A stretch of DNA of 64,000 bases from Pseudovibrio flavus (GTDB lineage Bacteria; Pseudomonadota; Alphaproteobacteria; Rhizobiales; Stappiaceae). Below, piece by piece: positions 25,375 through 33,507 of this stretch. The notes under the pieces are model-generated. The model saw only the letters and a program-made list of their open reading frames with translations. It ran no database searches and had not been told where the DNA came from. The DNA lies in contig NZ_SMMA01000063.1 in assembly GCF_009711345.1 (NCBI RefSeq), forward strand, positions 116,225 through 180,224, in the 5' to 3' direction. The first letter of the stretch is position 1. Each line of letters opens with the position of its first letter. The translations under genes were made by a program, and so were the position numbers.

Positions 25375-26190
25375 TTACCCAGCGAATGCCAGTTGCTCTT
25401 CCCGTTTGCGCTTCACTTCCGCCCGTTTCATTGCAAGGGAGGCGGTGATAACGCCGATCGAGACGACAGCCACCAAAATGGTGGAGAGGGCGTTGATCTC
25501 CGGTGAAACGCCAATGCGCACCTGCGAGTAGATCTTCATCGGCAGCGTTGTTGCTCCCGGTCCAGACGCAAAGGATGCGATGACGAGATCGTCGAGGGAG
25601 AGAGTGAAGGCAAGCAACCACCCCGCGGCGACAGAAGGCGCGATGATTGGTAGTGTCACCTGCATGAAGGCGGAAAACTTGGTGCAGCCCAAATCCTGCG
25701 CAGCTTCTTCATAGGATTTTTCGAAGCTCACAAGACGGGCAGAAACCACCACAGCCGCGTAACACATGGAGAAGGTGATATGAGCGATTGTGACGGTCCA
25801 GAACCCACGGGTGAAGTCCATGGAAACGAAGAGCAGTAGCAGGGAAAGGCCGGTGATCACTTCTGGCATAACCATCGGCGCATAGATCATGCCGGAGAAC
25901 AGCGTGCGCCCCAGAAAAGGCCCGGCTCTGCTAAGCATGAGTGCCGCCATTGTTCCAAGAACAGTGGCGATGGTTGCCGAGATTACGCCAACGCGCACTG
26001 TTACCCATGCAGCGTTGATGAAGTCTTCATTCTGGAAGACGGAGCCGTACCATTTGGTAGAAAATCCCGCCCAAACAGTGACTAAGCGGGACTCGTTGAA
26101 GCTATAAATGATCAGCAGCAAGATCGGCAGGTACAGGAAAACGAAGCCCAGTGTCAGCGTTGTCGCGTTCAGCCAGTTAAAGCGTAACAT
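25375..26190 (-). CDS. potI: Putrescine ABC transporter permease PotI
   Basis: The 271-residue inner-membrane permease has six helices and the EAA-loop region SYEEAAQDLGCTKFSAFMQVTLP. It starts with MLRFNWLNATTLTLGF as in PotI/YdcV-type polyamine permeases. Its ATG overlaps the potH stop (TAATG). With PotH it makes the membrane channel of the polyamine importer energised by PotG. Confidence 0.92.
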   Translation of the reverse strand: MLRFNWLNATTLTLGFVFLYLPILLLIIYSFNESRLVTVWAGFSTKWYGSVFQNEDFINAAWVTVRVGVISATIATVLGTMAALMLSRAGPFLGRTLFSGMIYAPMVMPEVITGLSLLLLFVSMDFTRGFWTVTIAHITFSMCYAAVVVSARLVSFEKSYEEAAQDLGCTKFSAFMQVTLPIIAPSVAAGWLLAFTLSLDDLVIASFASGPGATTLPMKIYSQVRIGVSPEINALSTILVAVVSIGVITASLAMKRAEVKRKREEQLAFAG

Positions 26191-27146
26191 TAGCCATCCT
26201 CCTTCATCTGCTTTTCCTGCTGCTTCTGGAACAGCACAATCGGGATGATCAAAAGCAATAGGAGAATGACCGCAACGGCGGAGGCTACAGGCCAGTCTCG
26301 GTTAGAGAAGAACTCTGTCCAGAGGGTTTTACCAATCATCAGCGTGTTGGAGCCACCGAGAAGGTCTGGGATAACAAACTCACCAACCGCCGGAATGAAC
26401 ACGAGGAAACAGCCTGCGATAATACCCGGCAGAGAAAGCGGAATGGTGATGATCCAGAAGGTTTTGATCGGCGAGCAGCCAAGATCGTTTGCCGCTTCCA
26501 GTAAAGCGCCATCCATCTTTTCAAGAACGGCATAGAGCGGCAGCACCATAAATGGCAGGTAGGAATAAACGATGCCGATATAAACGGCGGTGTTTGTATT
26601 GAGGATCGTGAGTGGTTCATCAATTACACCCAGCCACATTAGCGCGTAGTTGAGGAAGCCTTCTTTCTTGAGAATGCCCACCCATGCATAAACGCGGATC
26701 AGGAAGCTCGTCCAGAACGGCAAGATGATCAACATCACCAAGGTAGAGCGCCATTCCGATGGAGCTTTTGCCATGGAGTAGGCGATCGGATAGCCGATCA
26801 GCAGCGCCAGCAAGGTGGAAATGGAAGCGACCTTAAGGCTGCTCACGTAGGACTTCCAATATAGGTCGTCTTCGGTCAGCCAAACGTAGTTTTCAAGATC
26901 GAGCGCATTCCAGAGTGCAACAAGTCCATCCCAACCCTCACTCAAATCGAATGTTGGTGTGTAAGGGGGAATGGAAATCGCAATGTCGGACAGCGACATT
27001 TTAAAGACGATAAAGAACGGGGCGAGGAAGAAAACAAGCAGCCAGACATAAGGAACAGCGATAAGGACCTTCTGCCCTATGCCTTCCTGCGCTTGGGTTG
27101 ATACCTCTTCCGTTTCAACTAAATCGGCAGGTTGGGTTACAGCCAT
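26190..27146 (-). CDS. potH: Putrescine ABC transporter permease PotH
   Basis: This 318-residue permease has an EAA loop (ALLEAANDLGCSPIKTFWIITIP). The ATG at 27146 is preferred since GGAGG lies seven bases upstream; the open frame runs 72 bases further into potG. The N-terminal 35 residues are a cytoplasmic tail before the first helix (VWLLVFFLAPFFIVF). It is coupled to potI by a one-base overlap and lies 11 bases after potG. Confidence 0.92.
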   Translation of the reverse strand: MAVTQPADLVETEEVSTQAQEGIGQKVLIAVPYVWLLVFFLAPFFIVFKMSLSDIAISIPPYTPTFDLSEGWDGLVALWNALDLENYVWLTEDDLYWKSYVSSLKVASISTLLALLIGYPIAYSMAKAPSEWRSTLVMLIILPFWTSFLIRVYAWVGILKKEGFLNYALMWLGVIDEPLTILNTNTAVYIGIVYSYLPFMVLPLYAVLEKMDGALLEAANDLGCSPIKTFWIITIPLSLPGIIAGCFLVFIPAVGEFVIPDLLGGSNTLMIGKTLWTEFFSNRDWPVASAVAVILLLLLIIPIVLFQKQQEKQMKEDG

Positions 27147-27157
27147 GGTCTTGCCTC

Positions 27158-28306
27158 CTATGACTGCAGCAGGACGCCAGCGCCCTTTTCCCAGTAAACG
27201 TAGACGGAATCCTCCCACGTAATAGGCCGGTTAGCCAGATGCTGGCGGTTTGCCACCTGCGCTTTGATCATCTGTCCGTTGGCAAGCTTAACGTGGTAGG
27301 TAGAGATGTTGCCGGTATAGCCGATATCCCAAACCTCACCTTGAAGGCAGTTATCAGCCTCTTCGGGCATCTCTTTGGAAATGCGAACTTTTTCAGGACG
27401 AACTGCTATCCATGCAGTGTCGCCACTTTGTGGGCGCTCCTTAGTGGAAACTGCAAGATGGCTCTGGCCCTCTGCCCAATTGAGGCTTGCGGTTTCGCCT
27501 GTTGTGACGCCAACGCGGCCCTCTACAATGTTCACATCACCAAGGAAGTCCGCGACATAACGAGAGTTCGGATACTCATAGATTTCGGCAGGTGTAGCGA
27601 CCTGCTTGATGCGGCCATGGTCCATCACTGCAATGCGGCTTGCAACGGTCATGGCCTCTTCCTGATCGTGGGTAACGATCACAAAGGTCATGCCGAGCTT
27701 TTCCTGAATGTTCATCAGCTCGAACTGGGTCTGCTCGCGCAGCTTTTTATCAAGCGCGCCGAGGGGTTCATCCAGCAAAAGGAGCTTTGGTTTTTTGGCA
27801 AGAGAACGGGCTAGCGCGACACGCTGCTTCTGCCCGCCGGAGAGCTGGTGAGGCTTGCGCTTAGCAAACGCTTCCAACTGAACGAGGGAGAGCATTTCCT
27901 CTACCCGCTCTTTAATTTCCTGTTTCGGCCGCTTGTCTTGCTTCAGTCCAAAGGCAATGTTCTGCTCAACAGACATATGCGGAAAGAGCGCATAGGACTG
28001 GAACATCATGTTCACCGGCCGCTTATGCGGCGGGGTGTCTTTTAGATCGTTATCACCCAGTAGAATTCTGCCAGTGGTTGGCAGCTCAAACCCTGCGAGC
28101 ATGCGCATCATCGTCGTCTTACCGCAGCCGGACGGGCCAAGAAGTGCGAAGAACTCGCGTTCATAAATGTCCAGTGTAAGGTTATCGACGGCGGTAAAAT
28201 CACCGAACTTCTTGGTTACGTTTTCAAAGCGCAGAAGCGGCTTGTTTTGCGGGTCTGTCCAAGGTGCAAAGACCTGCTGCTGGTTGGATTTTACAATAGT
28301 TTCCAT
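27158..28306 (-). CDS. potG: Polyamine ABC transporter ATP-binding protein PotG
   Basis: The 382-residue ATPase has Walker A GPSGCGKTT (57-65), the LSGGQKQR signature at 155-162, Walker B LLLLDEP (about 175-181) and a C-terminal TOBE domain, all typical of PotA/PotG. The N-terminal extension FAPWTDPQNKPLLRFENVTKKFG is typical of PotG. The ATG at 28306 has AGGAT upstream. It powers import through PotH and PotI. It is separated from potF by a stem-loop. Confidence 0.93.
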   Translation of the reverse strand: METIVKSNQQQVFAPWTDPQNKPLLRFENVTKKFGDFTAVDNLTLDIYEREFFALLGPSGCGKTTMMRMLAGFELPTTGRILLGDNDLKDTPPHKRPVNMMFQSYALFPHMSVEQNIAFGLKQDKRPKQEIKERVEEMLSLVQLEAFAKRKPHQLSGGQKQRVALARSLAKKPKLLLLDEPLGALDKKLREQTQFELMNIQEKLGMTFVIVTHDQEEAMTVASRIAVMDHGRIKQVATPAEIYEYPNSRYVADFLGDVNIVEGRVGVTTGETASLNWAEGQSHLAVSTKERPQSGDTAWIAVRPEKVRISKEMPEEADNCLQGEVWDIGYTGNISTYHVKLANGQMIKAQVANRQHLANRPITWEDSVYVYWEKGAGVLLQS

Positions 28307-28369
28307 GGGTGATCCTGAAAGCTGGCACGCCTTCAAAGGCATGCGTGTGTCTTAACGTGCAGACGGTAA

Positions 28370-28399
28370 AGAGGAGGGCTCTTTTGCGAGCCTTCCTCT
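28370..28399 (-). terminator. Intercistronic stem-loop after potF
   Basis: AGAGGAGGGCTC (28370-28381) pairs with GAGCCTTCCTCT (28388-28399) with one G-T wobble and a TTTTGC-type loop. It lies between the potF stop and potG; on the minus strand the following bases are TTTACC, giving at most a weak terminator. Confidence 0.75.
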
Positions 28400-28415
28400 T
28401 CTTCACATTCAGGAG

Positions 28416-29522
28416 TTATTGACCGGACTTGATCGTGGTCCACTCACGGGTAACAACGCGCAGGATTTTTGGCGGATAAGGTGTTGTTACATAAAGGTTT
28501 GCGAGTGCTTCTGGTGTTGGGTAAACAGCAGGATCACCAATCACGTCTTCCTCAAGCAGTTCTTGAGAAGCCTTGTTGCCGTTCGCGTAGTAAACGTAGT
28601 TGGACGCTTTGGCGATGGTGTCTGGACGCATGATGTAATCAAGGAAGATGTGCGCTTCTTTGACGTTTTTCGCGTCAGCTGGAATTGCCATCTGGTCAAA
28701 CCACATCAGCGCACCCTCTTTAGGGATGACGTAGTTTACGGAAACGCCGTTTTCAGCTTCGGCTGCACGGTCACGCGCTTGGAAAACATCACCGGACCAA
28801 CCCACTGCAAGGCAGATGTCGCCGTTAGCAAGAGCGTTGATGTACTCGGAGCTATGGAATTTCTGGATGTATGGGCGAACCTTCTGCAGCAGCTCAGACG
28901 CCTTCAAAATGTCGGCTTTGTCGTGGCTGTCTGGGTTCAGGCCAAGGTAGCGCAGAGCCGCTGGGATGAGCTCAGTCGGTGCATCAAGCGCGTAAACGCC
29001 GCAATCTTTCAGCTTCGCCAGCATTTCTGGGTTGAAGAAGATTTCCCAGCTATCAACTGGCATGTCGCCAAGACGCTCAGCGACCATTCCTTCGTTGTAA
29101 CCAATCGCGGTTGTGCCCCACATGTAGTTGATGGAGTACTCGTTACCCGGATCATAAATGTCGGTACGCTCGCTTACCACGTCCCACATGTTGGAGAGGT
29201 TTGGCAGGGCGCTCTTGTCGAGCTTCTGGAAAACGCCAGCCTGAATCTGTCGCGCAAGAAAGGCGCCAGATGGAACGACAAGGTCGTAACCTGTGCTGCC
29301 TGCAAGCAGTTTGGTCTCCAGAATTTCATTGGAATCGAAAACGTCATAAGTGACGTCAATGCCGGTTTCAGCTTCAAACTCTTCAATGACTGCTTCGTCG
29401 ATATAGTCGGACCAGTTAAAGATGTGCAGCTTGCCTTCAGCCATTGCAGCTGTAGAAGCAAGGGTCATGGCACCAAGGGCCACGCCCGCAACAATGTGGC
29501 TTCCCGCTAAAGTCTTTTTCAT
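28416..29522 (-). CDS. potF: Putrescine-binding periplasmic protein PotF
   Basis: This 368-residue binding protein has a signal peptide (MKKTLAGSHIVAGVALGAMT, cleavage near AMA). The mature start is EGKLHIFNWSDYIDEAVIEEFEAETG, the PotD/PotF pattern with the polyamine-contacting WSDY. Other family features are TTAIGYNEG and AVGWSGDVFQARDRA. The ATG at 29522 with GGAGGGG upstream is favoured; the frame extends 21 bases further. It is the first gene of the potFGHI-speB-GS operon, divergent from the GntR gene. Confidence 0.94.
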   Translation of the reverse strand: MKKTLAGSHIVAGVALGAMTLASTAAMAEGKLHIFNWSDYIDEAVIEEFEAETGIDVTYDVFDSNEILETKLLAGSTGYDLVVPSGAFLARQIQAGVFQKLDKSALPNLSNMWDVVSERTDIYDPGNEYSINYMWGTTAIGYNEGMVAERLGDMPVDSWEIFFNPEMLAKLKDCGVYALDAPTELIPAALRYLGLNPDSHDKADILKASELLQKVRPYIQKFHSSEYINALANGDICLAVGWSGDVFQARDRAAEAENGVSVNYVIPKEGALMWFDQMAIPADAKNVKEAHIFLDYIMRPDTIAKASNYVYYANGNKASQELLEEDVIGDPAVYPTPEALANLYVTTPYPPKILRVVTREWTTIKSGQ

Positions 29523-29589
29523 GTGTTGTTCCCCTCCAAACAACCGTTTCCGGTAATCGTAGATACGCTAATTGTTCCCCGTAATATTT

Positions 29590-29599
29590 TCTACGTAGA
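29590..29599. promoter_or_regulatory. Palindrome TCTACGTAGA upstream of potF
   Basis: A perfect ten-base palindrome in the divergent potF/gntR region. It could be a second operator or chance; no second copy was noticed. Confidence 0.3.
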
Positions 29600-29634
29600 C
29601 GAATTATGAACACATCCAAACGTCATGCGCAATA

Positions 29635-29650
29635 TTTTGTGATCAAAAAA
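29635..29650. promoter_or_regulatory. Candidate GntR operator in the potF/gntR divergent region
   Basis: TTTTGTGATCAAAAAA has a TGATCA core. The word TGTGATCAAAAAA here and TGTGATCACAAAA upstream of puuA (30496-30508) match at 12 of 13 positions, which suggests a shared regulator. Confidence 0.5.
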
Positions 29651-29687
29651 TCTTTAAACTTTCGCCGATGCATCTTATAAGTGCGTA

Positions 29688-30365
29688 ATGACTATAGAAA
29701 AGACGCCGACTGCAAAAGAAAAGCTCAACTTACCTACCGTACATGAGCGAATCTACCAGAACCTCAAGGAACGCATTCTGTTTGGCGGCTTCCTTCCGGG
29801 TAAGGCTGTCACGCTGCGCGGACTGGCGGAAGATCTTGATGTCAGCGCCATGCCAGTGCGTGAAGCTGTGCGGCGTCTGATCGCTGAAAAAGCGCTGGAG
29901 ATGCACGGAAACAGACGCGTTTCAGTGCCTTTGATGACGCAAGAAAGCTATGAGGAGCTTTCATTGTCCCGCCGCCTTCTGGAGCCAGAATTGGCGGTGC
30001 GAGCGATGAAAAACCTCGAGAAGCGCGATATAGAAGAGCTCGCCCGCATTGACGGCCTCATCGATAATGCGCTGCTAAATGGCGATGTTGAAGGCTATAT
30101 GCGCGGCAATCATCAGTTCCATTTCTTCATCTATTCGGCGGCCAAATCACCAATCATGCTTGGGCTTGTTGAAAGTCTCTGGCTTCAGTTCGGCCCTTTT
30201 ATGCGTTTGGTCTACGGGCGCTATGGAACTGCGAATCTGGAAGACCAGCATCGTCAGGCCATCGATGCCCTTCGCGCGCGTGACGAGCAGGCGCTACGGG
30301 CTGCGATTCTGGCGGATATCGGCCAAGGTATGCACTTCATGTCTGATGCGGTGCACACTCGCTAG
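29688..30365 (+). CDS. GntR family regulator (FCD type), probable polyamine regulator
   Basis: The 225-residue protein has an N-terminal winged helix (LKERILFGGFLPGKAVTLRG, then LDVSAMPVREAVRRLIAEKAL; about 25-75) and a helical FCD domain with NHQFHFFIYSAA and HRQAIDALRARDEQA. It sits between two divergent polyamine gene sets. A TGTGATCA motif occurs both in its own upstream region, shared with potF, and in front of puuA, so it is the likely local regulator. No good ribosome site is visible before the ATG. Confidence 0.86.
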   Translation: MTIEKTPTAKEKLNLPTVHERIYQNLKERILFGGFLPGKAVTLRGLAEDLDVSAMPVREAVRRLIAEKALEMHGNRRVSVPLMTQESYEELSLSRRLLEPELAVRAMKNLEKRDIEELARIDGLIDNALLNGDVEGYMRGNHQFHFFIYSAAKSPIMLGLVESLWLQFGPFMRLVYGRYGTANLEDQHRQAIDALRARDEQALRAAILADIGQGMHFMSDAVHTR

Positions 30366-30495
30366 GCAGATAAATCGGCCCGCGTTTATCTATAATAAGC
30401 TGTTGCCTCTCTGCGCTCGTGTGGTTGTAAGAGCGCCCTCTATTGCTCCCGCAATACCGTCTTATCCGTTGGTCGGTGGTTGACATTCTGCAAAA

Positions 30496-30505
30496 TGTGA
30501 TCACA
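30496..30505. promoter_or_regulatory. Candidate GntR operator upstream of puuA (TGTGATCACA)
   Basis: A perfect ten-base palindrome embedded in AAAATGTGATCACAAAAT, about 110 bases before puuA, with the same core as the site at 29635-29650. A CRP-type site is an alternative reading of TGTGA-TCACA, but its half-sites are too close for a normal CRP operator. Confidence 0.55.
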
Positions 30506-30607
30506 AAATAGTATAGGTAAAAACACGCTATGCCGCTCTGTCATTGATGGCTGCGTCGCGTGCTCTGCCGTTCCGTTTCTTTCCGCTATGCGAAATCAAG
30601 TGAGCAG

Positions 30608-32008
30608 ATGAGCAATACAATGTCCGAAGCACAGCCTGTAGCCTTGCGCGCATCCCCCCATGGCCTCAAAACCAATGAAGAGCTGTTGGAGTGGATGAAT
30701 GTACGCCACATCGATGAGGTAGAATGTGTCATTGCGGACTTTGCCGGAGTCGCTAGAGGAAAGGCGATGCCATCGGGAAAGTTCAAGGATTTCAAGCCGA
30801 CTTTTCTGCCGATCTCTATTTTCTTTCAGTCTATTACCGGCGACTATGTTGATTTGGAACGCGAGGACTATCTGACTGAGGTGGACCTTAAGTTGGTGCC
30901 GGACCTTTCAACGGTTCGCGCCGTTCCGTGGGCAAACGACCCAACGCTGCAGGTCATTCACGATCTTTATAATCTCGATGGAACGCCTGTTGAGTGTGCA
31001 CCGCGAAACGTTCTCAAGCGTGTCGTGCGGCACTTTGCGGAAATGGGTTTAAAGCCGATTGTTGCGCCAGAGCTTGAGTTTTATCTGACAAAGCGGAACA
31101 CGGATCCCGATGACCCATTGGAGCCGCCAGTTGGCCGTTCCGGTCGCCAGAGTGTGGGCCGTCAGGCGTTTTCTATCGCAGCAGTTGATGAATATGACCG
31201 CGTTATTGAAGATATCTATGACTTTGCCGAGGCGCAGGGTTTGGAGATCGATACGGTTATCCAAGAAGGCGGTGCAGCTCAGATCGAGATCAACCTCATT
31301 CATGGTGATCCGCTCGATCTTGCAGACCAGATTTTCGTCTTCAAGCGTTTGATCCGAGAGGCCGCCTTCCGTCAGAATTGCTACGCTACCTTCATGGCAA
31401 AGCCTATGGATAATCAACCTGGCAGCGCCATGCACATTCACCAGTCACTGGTGGATGCAGAGACCGGCAAGAACGCCTTTTCTAACGAAAATGGTGAGGC
31501 CAACGAGCTCTTCTATCACTTCCTTGGCGGGCAGCAGCTCTACATGCCAGACGTCATGAGTATGATTGCGCCCTACGTTAATTCCTACCGCCGCTTAGTG
31601 CCGGATGCGTCAGCACCAATCAATCTGGAGTGGGCGGAAAACAACCGCTCTGTAGGTCTTCGCGTTCCAAATTCAGGACCAGAGGCAAGACGGGTTGAAA
31701 ACCGCGTGGTGGGGGCTGATGTAAACCCATATCTTGCAATCGCTGCCAGCCTTGCCTGCGGATATTTGGGCATCATCAATAAGGTTAAGCCACGCGCTGC
31801 CTTTGTGGGTGAAGCCTACACAGCACCGCACGAGCTACCACGCTCTATCAATAGCAGTCTGCTTCGCTTGGAAAAGAACGAGGCGCTGCATCAGGTGCTC
31901 GGGCCGGATTTTGTAAGCGTTTATTCCACCATCAAGTATCACGAATTTGAAGAGTTCATGCGCGTCTGCACGCCTTGGGAACGTGAACATCTTCTACTAA
32001 CCGTTTGA
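30608..32008 (+). CDS. puuA: Gamma-glutamylputrescine synthetase (PuuA-like)
   Basis: The 466-residue glutamine-synthetase-family enzyme has motifs ELEFYLTK, AAQIEINLIHGD, GSAMHIHQSL and the C-terminal ARRVENRVVGADVNPYL. PuuA joins glutamate to putrescine with ATP, the first step of the Puu pathway. The gene is followed by a putrescine-type aminotransferase and a PuuB-like oxidase on the same strand, which supports the assignment. The start is uncertain: ATGs at 30608 and 30620 are both possible, and the open frame reaches 30560. The likely GntR operator lies just upstream. Confidence 0.88.
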   Translation: MSNTMSEAQPVALRASPHGLKTNEELLEWMNVRHIDEVECVIADFAGVARGKAMPSGKFKDFKPTFLPISIFFQSITGDYVDLEREDYLTEVDLKLVPDLSTVRAVPWANDPTLQVIHDLYNLDGTPVECAPRNVLKRVVRHFAEMGLKPIVAPELEFYLTKRNTDPDDPLEPPVGRSGRQSVGRQAFSIAAVDEYDRVIEDIYDFAEAQGLEIDTVIQEGGAAQIEINLIHGDPLDLADQIFVFKRLIREAAFRQNCYATFMAKPMDNQPGSAMHIHQSLVDAETGKNAFSNENGEANELFYHFLGGQQLYMPDVMSMIAPYVNSYRRLVPDASAPINLEWAENNRSVGLRVPNSGPEARRVENRVVGADVNPYLAIAASLACGYLGIINKVKPRAAFVGEAYTAPHELPRSINSSLLRLEKNEALHQVLGPDFVSVYSTIKYHEFEEFMRVCTPWEREHLLLTV

Positions 32009-32044
32009 TTTATATAGTTTCAGTCAGAGGGAAGGGCTGTCTCA

Positions 32045-33436
32045 ATGAACCACATCGCCAACAACCTACCAACCGCAGTTCTTCAGGCAAAAGATGCAGC
32101 GCACCATCTGCATCCGTTTACTGATACCAAGGCGCTGAATGAAAAGGGTACGCGCATTATCGCCCGCGCTGACGGCGTGTACCTTTGGGATACAGACGGC
32201 AACAAGATTCTTGATGGTATGGCTGGTCTTTGGTGCGTGAACGTTGGCTATGGCCGCAAAGAAATTATCGATGCCGCGCACCGCCAGATGCAGGAACTGC
32301 CTTACTACAACACGTTCTTCCAGACCTCTCATCCGCCAGCAATTGCATTGGCGGAGAAGCTGTCAAAGTTGGCACCGGAGCATTTGAACCATGTGTTCTT
32401 TGTTGGCTCGGGTTCTGAAGCCAACGACACTGTTGTGCGTATGGTGCGTCACTATTGGGCAAGCATGGGTGAGCCTTCCAAGAAGATCATCATTTCCCGC
32501 AAGAACGGTTACCACGGTTCCACTATGGCCGGTGCAAGCCTTGGCGGCATGACAGCAATGCACGCACAAGGCGGGCTTCCAATTCCTGACATCAACCACA
32601 TCGACCAGCCATACTGGTACGGTGAGGGCGGTGACATGTCTCCTGCCGAGTTTGGCATTCAGCGTGCGCAGGCTCTTGAAGACGAGATCAAACGGGTTGG
32701 AGCAGAAAACGTTGCAGCCTTTATCGCTGAGCCAATTCAAGGCGCAGGCGGCGTGGTTATTCCTCCGCATACCTACTGGCCTGAAATTCAGCGTATCTGT
32801 AAGCAATACAACATTCTTCTGGTGGTCGATGAAGTGATCTGCGGTTTCGGCCGTACCGGCAACTGGTTCGGCTCCCAAACCTTCGATATCAAGCCAGATC
32901 TCATGCCAATCGCGAAAGGTTTGTCTTCCGGTTATCTGCCGATTGGTGCGGTGCTGGTGAGCGACCGAGTTGCAGAAGGCTTCATTGAAAACGGTGGTGA
33001 TTTTAACCACGGTTACACCTACTCAGCACATCCGGTTGCTTGTGCTGCAGCACTCGCCAATCTGGAGATTCTCGAAAACGAAGGTATTATCGAGAAGGTG
33101 GCCAATGAGACCGGTCCTTACCTTGCCGAAAAGTGGATGATGCTTGCTGACCACCCGCTGGTAGGTGAAGCTCGCATCTGTGGCTTGGTTGGTGCTTTGG
33201 AGCTTTCTCCAAACAAAGAAACCCGCGCGCCGTTTGCTGCAGAAACCGGAACTGTTGGTACTATTTGCCGTGATTTCTGCTTTGAAACCGGTCTTGTTAT
33301 GCGCCACGTTCGCGACAGCATGATCATTTCTCCGCCGCTGGTCATCACCAAGGAAGAAATTGATGAGCTGGTTGCTAAAGCACATAAAGCGCTTGATTTA
33401 ACACTCGAAGCAGTGAAAGCTAAGGGCTTGATTTAG
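32045..33436 (+). CDS. spuC: Putrescine-pyruvate aminotransferase (SpuC-like, class III)
   Basis: The 463-residue PLP enzyme has GSGSEAND (121-128), the PLP-binding aspartate in VVDEVICGFGRTG (Asp262) and the Schiff-base lysine in PIAKGLSSGYLP (Lys291). The whole sequence has the SpuC pattern (DGMAGLWCVNVGYGR). SpuC moves an amino group from putrescine to pyruvate, giving 4-aminobutanal. It lies between puuA and puuB, so cadaverine, putrescine or their gamma-glutamyl derivatives may be used. Taurine- or beta-alanine-pyruvate transaminases are relatives, and a role with taurine cannot be wholly excluded. Confidence 0.85.
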   Translation: MNHIANNLPTAVLQAKDAAHHLHPFTDTKALNEKGTRIIARADGVYLWDTDGNKILDGMAGLWCVNVGYGRKEIIDAAHRQMQELPYYNTFFQTSHPPAIALAEKLSKLAPEHLNHVFFVGSGSEANDTVVRMVRHYWASMGEPSKKIIISRKNGYHGSTMAGASLGGMTAMHAQGGLPIPDINHIDQPYWYGEGGDMSPAEFGIQRAQALEDEIKRVGAENVAAFIAEPIQGAGGVVIPPHTYWPEIQRICKQYNILLVVDEVICGFGRTGNWFGSQTFDIKPDLMPIAKGLSSGYLPIGAVLVSDRVAEGFIENGGDFNHGYTYSAHPVACAAALANLEILENEGIIEKVANETGPYLAEKWMMLADHPLVGEARICGLVGALELSPNKETRAPFAAETGTVGTICRDFCFETGLVMRHVRDSMIISPPLVITKEEIDELVAKAHKALDLTLEAVKAKGLI

Positions 33437-33507
33437 TTGACTCTATAGCGGCGCAGTTGGTTTGCTGCGCAGGCTTAGCGTCAACGGACTTTTAGACGAG
33501 GTTTAAG

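Noticed and set aside
28419-29510. 363-codon open frame on the plus strand
   Set aside because: It lies fully antisense to potF, which has a signal peptide and family motifs; the antisense product has no recognisable features.
32045-33436. Taurine-pyruvate aminotransferase (Tpa)
   Set aside because: The sequence pattern is closer to SpuC, the gene lies between puuA and puuB, and the taurine cluster has its own deaminating enzymes (TauXY).
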